A stretch of DNA of 64,000 nucleotides, taken from NCBI RefSeq assembly GCF_900168005.1, contig NZ_FUYP01000015.1:40576-104575 (forward strand), written 5' to 3'. The notes beneath the pieces are model-generated. The model worked only from the letters and a program-made list of their open reading frames with translations, was not told where the DNA came from and made no database searches. Source of the stretch: Sphingopyxis flava. Lineage in GTDB: Bacteria > Pseudomonadota > Alphaproteobacteria > Sphingomonadales > Sphingomonadaceae. Both the position numbers and the translations under genes were made by a program. Positions 9,491 through 17,571 of this stretch are shown here, in pieces; position 1 is the stretch's first letter; the number at the start of each line of letters is the position of its first letter.

Positions 9491-9514
9491 GTGTGTATTA
9501 TCCACGTAACACAC
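9491..9514. promoter_or_regulatory. Inverted repeat upstream of the DUF2807 lipoprotein gene
   Basis: GTGTGTATTA (9491-9500) pairs with TAACACAC (9507-9514) apart from a two-base bulge. The repeat lies 14 bases from the start codon of the lipoprotein gene, overlapping where a leader or promoter must be. It could be an operator or an mRNA hairpin. No regulator is identifiable. Confidence 0.35.
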
Positions 9515-9541
9515 GAGGTCGGCGATTGTCCAGAACGATCC

Positions 9542-10180
9542 TCACCAGCGCAGGAGCGGCGGCAACGCCAGCCGTCCGGCAACCGCTGCCAGCAGGACCG
9601 CGCCGCCGTGCCAGAGCGCGATGTGGATAACATCGTCCAAGGGGCAATGAAGCGCGACAATTGTTGCACCCGATGCACCCGAGCCGAGCCCGATCACCCA
9701 GCCGGCGAGCGCTGGCGATGTCGGCGCCCCCGCGCGCAACCAGATAAAAAGCGCTGCGCCGACGCCCAGACCGCAGGCCAGCGCCATGGGAAAGCAGGGA
9801 TAGACACCCGCCCGTGCCGCTTCGATGGCGCTGCGCTCGCCGCCGAGCCCGACGAACAGCGCCGATAGCGGTAATGCGAGAGCGGCGAGCGCCGTCCAGC
9901 GCCAGCCGCCATAGTCACGCCCGACGCCGGGCAGACCCATGCGAAGCGCGCTCCAGATCGCGGCGATCGCGACCGCGGCAATCAGCCAGAAAGAAAGCAT
10001 GGATAGCACCGGCATCGCGGCGAGATCATGGCGCATCCCAAAAAACCATAGGAGCAACGCAGTCGCAGCAAGCCAGCCGGCGCCCACCCATAGTGATGCG
10101 CGCGTGATGCGGCGCGGCCTCACGGGTTCAAGGTCATCCGCCAGTCCGTCGATCAGGCCATCGATCGAAGCGTCTTTCAT
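9542..10180 (-). CDS. nrsF: NrsF (DUF1109) anti-sigma factor, six-helix membrane protein
   Basis: This is a 212-residue integral membrane protein of the DUF1109/NrsF family, which sequesters its cognate ECF sigma factor SigF. The N-terminal cytoplasmic stretch (KDASIDGLIDGLADDLEPVRP) is the conserved sigma-binding segment. About six hydrophobic helices follow, beginning with ASLWVGAGWLAATALLLWFFG. Its ATG lies one base after the sigF stop, so the two are translationally linked. In Caulobacter the SigF/NrsF pair answers heavy metal and oxidative stress; the cue here is unknown. Two cysteines lie in the loops. Confidence 0.88.
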   Translation of the reverse strand: MKDASIDGLIDGLADDLEPVRPRRITRASLWVGAGWLAATALLLWFFGMRHDLAAMPVLSMLSFWLIAAVAIAAIWSALRMGLPGVGRDYGGWRWTALAALALPLSALFVGLGGERSAIEAARAGVYPCFPMALACGLGVGAALFIWLRAGAPTSPALAGWVIGLGSGASGATIVALHCPLDDVIHIALWHGGAVLLAAVAGRLALPPLLRW

Positions 10181-10181
10181 G

Positions 10182-10703
10182 TCATTCGCTTTCCACAAGC
10201 CCCGCGAGCCGCTTGAGCCCACGGTGGATATTCACCTTGACCAGCGATTCGCTCTGGCCGCTGATCCGCGACGCTTCCGCGATAGAGGCGCCCCCGATCT
10301 TCACCAGCGTAATCGCCTGCGCCTGCCCGGCAGGTAGAAGTGCGAGCAGCCGGTCGAGGCTGAGCCGTGCGTGCACGGCCTCGTCCTGTGCCCCGATCGC
10401 GACGTCGCCTTCGCCGAGCTCGATCTCGTTCCGCTGGCGTCGGAGCATGTCGATCCAGCGATATCGCGCAATCGCTGCAAGCCATGGCAGAAAGGGCCGG
10501 CCGCTGTCCCAGGTCGCGCGCTTGCGGTGCAGCGACACCAACGTTTCCTGCACAAGATCGTCAATCTGGTAGGTCGCGCAGCGGCGGGCGAAATAACGTC
10601 CGAGCCAGGTATGGCAATCGCCGAGCAGCGCGCGATAGGCTGCGCGGTCGCCGCGCTGCGATGCGGCCATAAGCCGCGCGACCGAGGGTTCGTCGAGGCT
10701 CAT
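10182..10703 (-). CDS. sigF: ECF RNA polymerase sigma factor, SigF-like
   Basis: This is a 173-residue ECF sigma factor. Region 2 is visible around RYFARRCATYQIDDLVQETLVSLHRKR, including the D-D-L-V-Q-E core, with the WLAAIARYRWIDMLRR helix after it. Region 4 (about residues 115-170) contains the helix-turn-helix ASIAEASRISGQSESLVKVN. It is followed by the anti-sigma gene nrsF with a one-base gap. Upstream, at 10751-10776, is a sequence matching the SigF promoter form GTAACC-N16-CGAA, so autoregulation is likely. The two DUF2807 genes downstream are candidate targets. Confidence 0.92.
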   Translation of the reverse strand: MSLDEPSVARLMAASQRGDRAAYRALLGDCHTWLGRYFARRCATYQIDDLVQETLVSLHRKRATWDSGRPFLPWLAAIARYRWIDMLRRQRNEIELGEGDVAIGAQDEAVHARLSLDRLLALLPAGQAQAITLVKIGGASIAEASRISGQSESLVKVNIHRGLKRLAGLVESE

Positions 10704-10750
10704 CGGCTGGTCCTTATGACAGATCGAGGGCTCGTGCGCATCGCTTCTGC

Positions 10751-10776
10751 TTCGCTGGGACAGGGCGCAAGGTTAC
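10751..10776 (-). promoter_or_regulatory. SigF-type promoter (autoregulatory)
   Basis: On the minus strand GTAACC (10776-10771) is followed after exactly 16 bases by CGAA (10754-10751). This is the form I recall for Caulobacter SigF promoters, and it lies about 45 bases before the sigF start codon. The match in both elements and in spacing, directly ahead of the sigma gene, argues for positive autoregulation. Confidence 0.72.
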
Positions 10777-10845
10777 AGCGCCTTCTTGTCGCCACCTTCG
10801 AGGTGTAGACGCAGCCATTCCCCAGAATCCTTTTGAGAGAAGACG

Positions 10846-11322
10846 ATGAGCGTAGCGTTCCGCCGCGAAAGCGACGACGAACATAAGGAACCCGAGTATG
10901 AGCTGCCGATCCCGGTCGGCGCGAACCTCGTCACGCCGCGCGGCGCGCGCCTGCTCGCCGAAGAGGTCGCGCGCATCGAGGCGGAGGTAGCGGCGGCAGG
11001 TGACGAGGAGGCGCGCAGGAAGCTGCTGCGCCAGCTTCGCTATTTTAGCACGCGCAAGGCGACCGCCGAAGTGCAGGCCGCACCCGAAGACGGTGTCGTC
11101 GGCATCGGGAGCCGCGTGACCTATCAGCTAGGCGGGACGAAGCGCTGCGTCACGATCGTCGGACATGACGAGGCCGACCCGGCGGCGCTCCGCATTGCCT
11201 TTAGCGCACCGCTCGGCCGCGCGCTGATGGGGGCCGAGGCCGGCGATACCGTCGCGTTCCAGGGGCGCGATGACGCCATTACGATCCTCTCTGCCGCCGC
11301 TGACGCCGAGGTGATGGCATGA
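10846..11322 (+). CDS. GreA/GreB-type transcript cleavage and elongation factor
   Basis: This is a 158-residue Gre-family factor. The N-terminal helical hairpin (about residues 30-75) carries the entry VTPRGARLLAEEVARIEAEV and a basic second helix. The C-terminal FKBP-like domain contains GIGSRVTYQLGG, the strand CVTIVGHDEADP, and the GRALMGAEAGDTVAF core typical of GreB. It would rescue backtracked RNA polymerase by stimulating transcript cleavage. Its stop overlaps the ATG of a 59-residue gene (ATGA). The acidic tip residues of the coiled coil are not obvious, so catalytic activity is unproven. It could also be a Gre-like competitor of the Rnk or GreA type. Confidence 0.85.
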   Translation: MSVAFRRESDDEHKEPEYELPIPVGANLVTPRGARLLAEEVARIEAEVAAAGDEEARRKLLRQLRYFSTRKATAEVQAAPEDGVVGIGSRVTYQLGGTKRCVTIVGHDEADPAALRIAFSAPLGRALMGAEAGDTVAFQGRDDAITILSAAADAEVMA

Positions 11323-11498
11323 AAGATCGCTTCGAGCGCCACAAGCAGCCCTGGACCGCCGCCGAGATCGACAAGCTGCACACGCTTGCCAAGAAGGGCA
11401 TGGCGCTCAAGGCTATCGCCAAGGCGCTGACCCGTAGCGAGGAATCGGTGAAGATCCGCGCCAAGACCGACGGGCTTTCGATCGCAAAACTGCACTGA
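11319..11498 (+). CDS. Small SANT/Myb-like or homeodomain-like HTH protein
   Basis: This is a 59-residue protein whose ATG overlaps the gre stop (ATGA), so translation is probably coupled. It reads MKDRFERHKQPWTAAE and continues with DKLHTLAKKGMALKAIAKAL, then a TRSEESVKIRAK segment. That is the W-T-x-x-E plus two-helix layout of SANT/Myb-like and GcrA-like DNA-binding helices. Such single-domain proteins occur in alphaproteobacteria without a known role. It is complete, and codon use resembles its neighbours. Co-translation with a Gre factor suggests a role in transcription, but this is inference. Confidence 0.7.
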   Translation: MKDRFERHKQPWTAAEIDKLHTLAKKGMALKAIAKALTRSEESVKIRAKTDGLSIAKLH

Positions 11499-11504
11499 CC
11501 CCCC

Positions 11505-12683
11505 ATGACCATCGCCACTTATGATGCCATCGTGCTGGGTGCCGGCGCGGCCGGGCTGATGTGCGCCGCGACTGCAGGTCAGCGCGGGCGGCGTGTGCTG
11601 CTGCTCGATCATGCCGATCGCGTGGGGAAGAAAATTCTGATCTCGGGCGGCGGGCGCTGCAATTTCACCAACATCCACGCGCGCGCGGAGACCTATCTCT
11701 CGGCGAACCCGCATTTCGCAAAATCGGCGCTCGCGCGCTACACGCCCGCCGATTTCATTGCTCTCGTCGATGCCTATGGCATTGCCTATCATGAAAAAGC
11801 CTTGGGGCAGCTGTTCTGCGACGGCTCGGCAAAGCAGATCGTCACCATGTTGCTCGACGAGTGCACGAAGGGCGGGGTCGATATTCGCTGCGGCGAGAAT
11901 GTCGAAGAAATCAGCCATGGGGACGCGATGTTTCGCGGCGCTTTCGGCAACTTGCATTTCGCCGCTCCCAGTCTTGTCATCGCAACAGGCGGCCCATCGA
12001 TCCCCAAGATGGGTGCGACCGGCTTCGCCTACGACCTTGCGCGCCGATTCGGTCTCAAGATTGTCGAACCCCGTCCCGCGCTCGTCCCGCTGACGCTTGG
12101 CGGCGACGATCTGCTCTTTCGCAGCCTGTCGGGGATAGCGACCCCGGTCGAGGCGCGCGCGGGCAAAGCAGCGTTTCGCGAGGCGGCGCTGTTCACGCAC
12201 CGCGGGCTCTCCGGCCCCGCGATCCTGCAAATCAGCAGCTATTGGCGGCACGGCGAACCGGTAACGATCGACTTCGCCCCCGGCGCCGCGTCGGGCTGGC
12301 TGGTCGCGGCGAAGCGCGAGCGTCCGCGCGCGACGCTCACAGCGGCGCTGGCAAGCATCCTCCCCGACCGTCTCGCGCAGGCGCTCGCCGAGCGGCTTGC
12401 ATTGCCAGGCGAGCTCGGGGCGCAGACCGACCGCAGGCTCGCGGACGCCGAGGCAAGGCTTCGCCGCTGGACCTTCCGCCCAAATGGCACCGAAGGCTTC
12501 GCCAAGGCCGAGGTCACCGCAGGCGGCATCGCGACCGCGGGCCTCTCGTCGCAAACAATGATGGCCAAAAGCCTTCCAGGTCTCTATGCGGTCGGTGAGG
12601 CCGTGGACGTCACCGGGTGGCTGGGCGGCTATAATTTTCAATGGGCCTGGGCCAGCGGACACGCGGCGGGCCTCGCCCTTTAG
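11505..12683 (+). CDS. NAD(P)/FAD-dependent oxidoreductase (HI0933/BaiN-like flavoprotein)
   Basis: This is a 392-residue flavoprotein. It opens with the FAD-binding Rossmann fingerprint DAIVLGAGAAGLMCA. It continues with the RVGKKILISGGGRCNFTN segment that defines the HI0933-like family (including BaiN and TIGR03862-type proteins), and closes with GLYAVGEAVDVTGWLGGYNFQWAWASGHAAG, the second FAD contact. It is 6 bases downstream of the small HTH gene, so it may share its transcript. The substrate of this family is unresolved in most bacteria. The length is normal and no defect is visible. Confidence 0.88.
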   Translation: MTIATYDAIVLGAGAAGLMCAATAGQRGRRVLLLDHADRVGKKILISGGGRCNFTNIHARAETYLSANPHFAKSALARYTPADFIALVDAYGIAYHEKALGQLFCDGSAKQIVTMLLDECTKGGVDIRCGENVEEISHGDAMFRGAFGNLHFAAPSLVIATGGPSIPKMGATGFAYDLARRFGLKIVEPRPALVPLTLGGDDLLFRSLSGIATPVEARAGKAAFREAALFTHRGLSGPAILQISSYWRHGEPVTIDFAPGAASGWLVAAKRERPRATLTAALASILPDRLAQALAERLALPGELGAQTDRRLADAEARLRRWTFRPNGTEGFAKAEVTAGGIATAGLSSQTMMAKSLPGLYAVGEAVDVTGWLGGYNFQWAWASGHAAGLAL

Positions 12684-12708
12684 GAAAAGGCCGACACCAT
12701 CTTCGCGT

Positions 12709-12784
12709 CATGCTGGACTTGTTTCAGCATCCATGGCCTGACGCTGCGACCTTCGGCCATGGACCCTGAAACAAGTTCAGGGTG
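12709..12784. repeat. Intergenic imperfect palindrome, REP-like
   Basis: Two 30-base arms (12709-12738 and 12755-12784) form an imperfect inverted repeat around a 16-base spacer, sharing CTTGTTTCAG and TCCATGGCC on one strand. It lies between the flavoprotein gene and the helicase gene. The sequence resembles dispersed palindromes common in sphingomonad intergenic DNA, but only one copy is in this window. It could fold into a long hairpin ending transcription or protecting mRNA. Confidence 0.65.
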
Positions 12785-12829
12785 GTGATTAATCGACGGC
12801 AATGCAGCGCCGTATGGAACTATCGAATC

Positions 12830-14605
12830 ATGTCATTCAATCATCTTTCACCCGTCCTCGCGGAGGCGCTTGGCGCGCGCGGTTATGACGCGCTAACCCC
12901 CGTGCAGTCGCAGGTTACCGAAGACGCGGCGCAAGGCCGCGACCTGCTTGTTTCCGCCCAGACCGGGTCAGGCAAGACCGTCGCCTTCGGTCTTGCAATG
13001 GCGGGCGAGCTCCTGGAGGGCGGCCGCCTTACCTTCGCCGCCGCCCCCCTCGCGCTGATCATTGCACCCACGCGCGAACTGGCCCTGCAGGTCAGCCGCG
13101 AACTCGGCTGGCTCTATGCGAAGGCCGGCGCGCGCATCGCGACCTGCGTCGGCGGCATGGATGCGAGCCGCGAGCGCCGCAATCTCAATCAGGGCGTGCA
13201 CATCGTCGTCGGCACGCCGGGACGACTGCGCGATCATCTCGAGCGCGGTGCGCTCGACCTTGAAAGCCTGCGGGTCGCTGTGCTCGACGAGGCGGACGAA
13301 ATGCTCGACATGGGGTTTCGCGAGGATCTTGAAGAAATTCTCGACGCCACGCCCCAGTCGCGGCGCACGTTGCTCTTTTCCGCAACGATCCCGAAGCCGA
13401 TCGCGCAGCTCGCCAAGCGCTACCAGCGCGACGCGCTGCGCATCTCGACCGTAGGCGAAGACCGCGGGCATGGCGACATCGCCTATCAGGTGGTTACGGT
13501 CGCTCCCGCCGATATCGAAGGCGCGGTGATCAACCTTCTGCGTCTTCATGAGCCCGATACAGCAATGCTCTTTTGCGCAACCCGCGACAATGTCCGGCGG
13601 CTTCACGCGCGGCTGGTCAATCGCGGATTTGCAGCCGTCGCCCTGTCGGGCGAGCACAGCCAGAACGAGCGCAACCATGCGCTGCAGGCGCTTCGTGACC
13701 GCCGGGCCCGCGTTTGCGTCGCGACCGACGTCGCTGCGCGCGGAATCGACTTGCCGAGTCTCAGCCTCGTCATTCACGTCGAAATCCCACGCGATGCCGA
13801 AACGCTCCAGCACCGCTCGGGGCGCACCGGGCGCGCGGGCAAGAAAGGCACCGCGGTGCTGATTGTCCCCTATCCGCGCCGTCGCCGCGTCGACGCCATG
13901 CTGCGCGGTACGCGTATCGAGGCCGAGTGGGGGAATGCGCCGAGCGCGGCCGACGTTCGCCAAAAGGACCAGGAGCGACTCATCGAAAAGCTGCTCGCAC
14001 CGGTCGAGCATGAGCCCGATGATCTTGAACTCGCGCAGCGGCTGCTCGCCGAACGTTCGCCCGAGGATATTGCCGCCTCGCTCGTCCGCGCGCACCGCGC
14101 GACCATGCCGCCGCCCGAGGATCTCATCGACAACGGCCCGCCGCCGCGCCGCGAGCGTCGCGAGGGCTTCGAGCAGGGGGGCGATCATCCCCCTCGCGGC
14201 GAGCGCTCACCCCGCCGCGAAGGGTTCGACGACAGCGTCTGGTTCCGACTCAACATCGGGCGGCGACAGAATGCCGATCCGCGCTGGATTCTGCCGCTGC
14301 TTTGCCGCCGGGGCCATGTGACGAAGCATGAAATCGGCGCGATCCGCATTGGCCCCAGCGAAACCCTGTTCAACATTCCGCTCGCGATCGCGGACCGTTT
14401 CGCCGAGGCCGTCGAGCGCAGCGCCAATGCCGATGGCGAGGACGAGAGCGGCGTTGCGATCACGCCGGCACCCGGCGGTGCTGCCTACCCCCCGCGCCGC
14501 GACAAGGCGCCGCGCAAGGGCGGCAAGCCCTTAGCGGGCGGCGGCAAGCCCGGAGGGTTCAAGGCAAAGCCCTTTGGAAAGGGCAAGGGACGCGCCCCGC
14601 GCTGA
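12830..14605 (+). CDS. DEAD-box ATP-dependent RNA helicase
   Basis: This is a 591-residue RNA helicase. The start at 12830 (MSFNHLSPVLAEAL) is preferred to the upstream in-frame ATG at 12782, which lies in the palindromic repeat. Motifs appear in order: Q-motif region YDALTPVQ, Walker A AQTGSGKT, PTRELALQ, TPGR, DEAD, SAT, then RGIDLP and HRSGRTGRAG. The region from about residue 465 carries a DbpA/CsdA-type RNA-binding domain (SVWFRLNIGRR to RFAEAVER). A basic, glycine-rich disordered tail follows (PRKGGKPLAGGGKPGG). The likely role is ribosome assembly or cold-shock RNA remodelling, as for CsdA. A hairpin follows the stop. Confidence 0.93.
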   Translation: MSFNHLSPVLAEALGARGYDALTPVQSQVTEDAAQGRDLLVSAQTGSGKTVAFGLAMAGELLEGGRLTFAAAPLALIIAPTRELALQVSRELGWLYAKAGARIATCVGGMDASRERRNLNQGVHIVVGTPGRLRDHLERGALDLESLRVAVLDEADEMLDMGFREDLEEILDATPQSRRTLLFSATIPKPIAQLAKRYQRDALRISTVGEDRGHGDIAYQVVTVAPADIEGAVINLLRLHEPDTAMLFCATRDNVRRLHARLVNRGFAAVALSGEHSQNERNHALQALRDRRARVCVATDVAARGIDLPSLSLVIHVEIPRDAETLQHRSGRTGRAGKKGTAVLIVPYPRRRRVDAMLRGTRIEAEWGNAPSAADVRQKDQERLIEKLLAPVEHEPDDLELAQRLLAERSPEDIAASLVRAHRATMPPPEDLIDNGPPPRRERREGFEQGGDHPPRGERSPRREGFDDSVWFRLNIGRRQNADPRWILPLLCRRGHVTKHEIGAIRIGPSETLFNIPLAIADRFAEAVERSANADGEDESGVAITPAPGGAAYPPRRDKAPRKGGKPLAGGGKPGGFKAKPFGKGKGRAPR

Positions 14606-14611
14606 CCCCGC

Positions 14612-14631
14612 CCCTCCTCGAAACAGGAGGG
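14612..14631 (+). terminator. Hairpin after the DEAD-box helicase
   Basis: A perfect 7-base stem (CCCTCCT at 14612-14618 with AGGAGGG at 14625-14631) and a 6-base loop lie just after the helicase stop. There is no T-run, so it is at best a weak terminator or an mRNA 3'-end structure. Confidence 0.4.
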
Positions 14632-14702
14632 CGCGCGTTGCACGCCCCTTGCGCCGCTCCTCGCTTCGCCCCAAAATCGGTGCGAGAGCAGGAGAGGATG
14701 GA

Positions 14703-15689
14703 ATGCAGGCGATTGAGGCCTTTATCGAGGCGCAGGGCGGACCCGAGGTCATCAAGTGGCGCAAGGTGGCGTTGGGCGCGCCAGGACCTGGGCAGGCGTT
14801 GGTGCGGCAAAGCGCGATCGGGCTCAATTATATCGACGTCTATCACCGCGACGGCACCTATCCCATTGACCTGCCAGGCGGGCTCGGCCTTGAGGCGGCG
14901 GGCGAGGTGGTCGCGGTCGGTGAAGGCGTTCACGCCCTCCGGCCGGGCGATCGCGTCGCAACCTTCGGACCGAAGCGCGGCGCCTATGCCAGCGCGCGGA
15001 TTGTTCCTGCCGCGTCGCTCTTCAAGCTGCCGGCGAGCATCGACGAGGAGACCGCTGCAGCGTCGCTACTCAAAGCCTGCACCGTGGAGGCGCTTGTCGA
15101 GCGCTGCGCGCGGGTCGAGGCGGGCTGGCCCGTGCTCGTTCACGCCGCGGCGGGCGGGGTGGGTCTCATTCTTGTCCAGTGGCTCAAGGCTATCGGCGCG
15201 ACCGTGATCGGCACGGTCAGCACCGAGGACAAGGAGCAGGCAGCGCGCGAGGCAGGCGCCGATCATGTCATCCGCTACAAGGACGAGGATGTCGCAGCAC
15301 ATGTCCGCGAGATCACCGACGGGCAGGGCGTTCCGGTGGCCTTCGATGGCATCGGCATGGCGACGTGGGATGTCTCGCTGAAAGCCACCGCGCGGCGCGG
15401 CCTGATCGTCAGCTACGGCAATGCAGGCGGGCCCGTGCGGGGGGTCGATCTTGGCATCCTTGCGCGGCACGGGTCGCAGTTCGTCACCCGTCCGACACTC
15501 TTCGATTATTATCTCGACCCCGGCGAGCGCGCCGCGGGCGCGGCGCGCGTGTTCGAGATGATCGACGATGGCAAGATCAAGGTGACCATCGGGCAGCGCT
15601 ATGGCCTTGAGAATGCGGCGCGGGCCCATGCTGATCTCGAAGCGGGGCACACGACGGGCTCGACGCTCCTGCTTCCGGAGATCGGCTAG
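14703..15689 (+). CDS. qor: Quinone oxidoreductase, zinc-independent MDR family
   Basis: This is a 328-residue NADPH:quinone reductase of the zeta-crystallin type within the medium-chain dehydrogenase superfamily. The ATG at 14703 follows 'aggagaggatgga' and gives the normal N-terminus MQAIEAF. Family features are NYIDVYHRDGTYP, GLGLEAAGEVVAVGEGV, the Rossmann motif HAAAGGVGLILVQWLKAIGATVIG, and YRYGLENAARAHADLEAGHTTGS-like C-terminal residues. The catalytic zinc cysteines of alcohol dehydrogenases are absent, as expected. It stands alone; its 3' end converges with fghA only 25 bases away. Confidence 0.9.
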   Translation: MQAIEAFIEAQGGPEVIKWRKVALGAPGPGQALVRQSAIGLNYIDVYHRDGTYPIDLPGGLGLEAAGEVVAVGEGVHALRPGDRVATFGPKRGAYASARIVPAASLFKLPASIDEETAAASLLKACTVEALVERCARVEAGWPVLVHAAAGGVGLILVQWLKAIGATVIGTVSTEDKEQAAREAGADHVIRYKDEDVAAHVREITDGQGVPVAFDGIGMATWDVSLKATARRGLIVSYGNAGGPVRGVDLGILARHGSQFVTRPTLFDYYLDPGERAAGAARVFEMIDDGKIKVTIGQRYGLENAARAHADLEAGHTTGSTLLLPEIG

Positions 15690-15714
15690 TCCCCTTTCGC
15701 CGGCAAAGCGGGCG

Positions 15715-16563
15715 CTAGTCCTTCAACCGTTCGGCATGCCAGGCGATATGCTCGGCCATGAAGGTCGAGATGAAAAAATAGCTGTGATCATAGCCCGGCT
15801 GCATGCGGATGGTCGCTTTCTGGCCCGCTCGCCCGCATGCCTCGGCCAGCAGTTCGGTCTTCAGCTGTTCACCAAGAAAAATATCGGCCTCACCCTGATC
15901 GACGAGCAGGTCGGGGAGCCGCGCGCCCGCGTCGATCAGCGCGCAGGCATCATAAGCGCTCCATGCCTCGCGATCCGCGCCGAGATAGGCTGACAGCGCC
16001 TTTTCGCCCCACGGGCACTGCGTCGGCGCGGCGATCGGCGCAAAGGCGGAGACCGAACGGAAACGGTCTGGCGTGCGCAGCGCGACAGTCAGCGCGCCAT
16101 GTCCGCCCATCGAATGGCCTGTAATTCCCTGCCGCGCGAGATCCGCGGCGGGACATTCGCGCAATATCAGCGAGGGCAGCTCATCCTCGACGTAGGAGCG
16201 CATCCGGTAATGCCGCGCCCACGGCTCTTCGGTCGCATCGACGTAGAAGCCGGCGCCGAGGCCGAAGTCCCACGCGCCATCAGGATCGTCGGGGACTCCT
16301 TCGCCGCGCGGGCTGGTATCGGGCGCGACGAAGATCACGCCATGTTCGGCGCAGGCGGCGCGATACTCGCCCTTTTCCATTACATTGGCATGGGTGCAGG
16401 TGAGGCCCGAGAGATACCAGAGGACGGGAAGCTTTGCTCCCGCTTCATGGTCGGGGACAAACATCGCGAAGGTCATGGCAGTGCCCGTCGTATCGCTTCG
16501 GTGCCGGTAGACGCCCTGCGTGCCGCCGTGGCTGCGGTTGGTGGAAAGGATTTCGAGTGTCAT
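15715..16563 (-). CDS. fghA: S-formylglutathione hydrolase
   Basis: This is a 282-residue esterase-D-type hydrolase that splits S-formylglutathione into formate and glutathione, the second step of glutathione-dependent formaldehyde oxidation. The catalytic serine is in GHSMGGHGAL, the acid in VDQGEADIFL and the histidine in YDHSYFFIS, all intact. LSGLTCTHANVMEKG is the family substrate loop. Its ATG overlaps the stop of the YbaK-like gene by 4 bases, so it ends a minus-strand run that begins with frmA at 19957. The run makes a complete formaldehyde-to-formate pathway. Confidence 0.95.
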   Translation of the reverse strand: MTLEILSTNRSHGGTQGVYRHRSDTTGTAMTFAMFVPDHEAGAKLPVLWYLSGLTCTHANVMEKGEYRAACAEHGVIFVAPDTSPRGEGVPDDPDGAWDFGLGAGFYVDATEEPWARHYRMRSYVEDELPSLILRECPAADLARQGITGHSMGGHGALTVALRTPDRFRSVSAFAPIAAPTQCPWGEKALSAYLGADREAWSAYDACALIDAGARLPDLLVDQGEADIFLGEQLKTELLAEACGRAGQKATIRMQPGYDHSYFFISTFMAEHIAWHAERLKD

Positions 16564-17063
16564 GAAGGATCCTGCGTCGGGATGGGAGCGATCAGGGGAT
16601 CATGGCCCCAATGACGCAGCAGGTCCAGTATCGCCCCTCCCGACAGTCCCAATGTTCCGGTGTTGCGCAGCGGGTGAACATTGACGCGGTCCCGGGCCGC
16701 AACGCCTGCGTCGAGCACCACCCTGATGCTGCCCGGCGGAGCGTTGATCGCAGCGAGCGGGGTCACCGAGCCCGGTGTGATCCCGAGCAGGCGCTGCATG
16801 TCCTCGGCCTTGGCGAAGCTCACGCGCTTGCAGCCGATCGCGGCGGGAAGCGCTTTCAGATCGACGCGCGCCTCGGCAGCTACAGTGACAAGCCAGAAGG
16901 CGCCGCCCGCGTCCTTCAGAAACAGATTCTTGGTGTGAGCTCCCGGAATCGCAGCATTCACCGCCTCGCTTTCGGCGACCGTGAACACGGCGACATGCTC
17001 ATGCGCGGCGAAGGGAATGGCAAGCGTATCGAGATCCGCCATCAGGCCTGCTTCGCCGCGCAT
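16560..17063 (-). CDS. YbaK/ProX-type aminoacyl-tRNA deacylase
   Basis: This is a 167-residue YbaK/EbsC-domain protein of the ProX type, which hydrolyses mischarged alanyl-tRNA(Pro) or similar in trans. Typical segments are GAHTKNLFLKDAGGAFWLVTV, the KRVSFAKAEDMQRLLGITPGSVTPLA core, and FHPLRNTGTLGLSG-like residues near the end. The start at 17063 has GAGG 5 bases upstream; an internal ATG at 17042 is an alternative. It is squeezed between a VOC gene (5-base gap) and fghA (4-base overlap). Its place in a formaldehyde operon may reflect protection of translation from damaged amino acids; that link is inference. Confidence 0.88.
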   Translation of the reverse strand: MRGEAGLMADLDTLAIPFAAHEHVAVFTVAESEAVNAAIPGAHTKNLFLKDAGGAFWLVTVAAEARVDLKALPAAIGCKRVSFAKAEDMQRLLGITPGSVTPLAAINAPPGSIRVVLDAGVAARDRVNVHPLRNTGTLGLSGGAILDLLRHWGHDPLIAPIPTQDPS

Positions 17064-17068
17064 GGTCC

Positions 17069-17449
17069 TCAGCCCATTCGGTGGAGCGCGCAGAGCTTGT
17101 TGCCCGAGGGATCGCGAAGATAGGCGAGATACATCTTCATGCCGCTGCCCTCACGCACCCCCGGCGGGTCTTCGATCGCGGTACCGCCTGCCTCGACCCC
17201 CGCGCGGTGCCAGGCATCGGCCTGTTCGGGATTCGCCATCGCAAAACCGATGGTGCAACCGTTGCCCGCGGTCGCTGGCTGGCCATCGATTGGCGCGGTC
17301 ACCAGAAACAGTCCGCCGTTGTGGATGTAGATAATGCGGCCCTTGTCGTCGATGATGCCGGGCTTGCCGCCGATGGCCTGAAAGGTTGCGTCGTAGAATT
17401 TTTTCGACGCGTCGAGATCGTTCGATCCGACCATATTATGGCTGTACAT
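17069..17449 (-). CDS. VOC-family (glyoxalase-like) metalloprotein, copy 1
   Basis: This is a 126-residue vicinal-oxygen-chelate protein related to glyoxalase and lactoylglutathione lyase. The ATG at 17449 follows a strong 'caggaggag' site and gives MYSHNMVGSNDLDASKKFYDATF, the usual opening. The last part (KMYLAYLRDPSGNKLCALHRMG) contains the YLRDPxGNKL signature. It is clearly paralogous to the gene at 18446, and the two bracket purU in a formaldehyde-detoxification run. A role in handling glutathione or tetrahydrofolate adducts is plausible but unproved. Its reaction is unknown. Confidence 0.88.
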   Translation of the reverse strand: MYSHNMVGSNDLDASKKFYDATFQAIGGKPGIIDDKGRIIYIHNGGLFLVTAPIDGQPATAGNGCTIGFAMANPEQADAWHRAGVEAGGTAIEDPPGVREGSGMKMYLAYLRDPSGNKLCALHRMG

Positions 17450-17571
17450 GGTGTCCGCTCCTCCTGCTTTGGTTGCGATTAGCCACCTACCCTGCCCCGC
17501 CGGCCAGGACCAGCCGCCTTTGCGCCTGGCGTTCACCGAAATTGAAGAATCCCCCTGGCGCCAGGCCGCGG

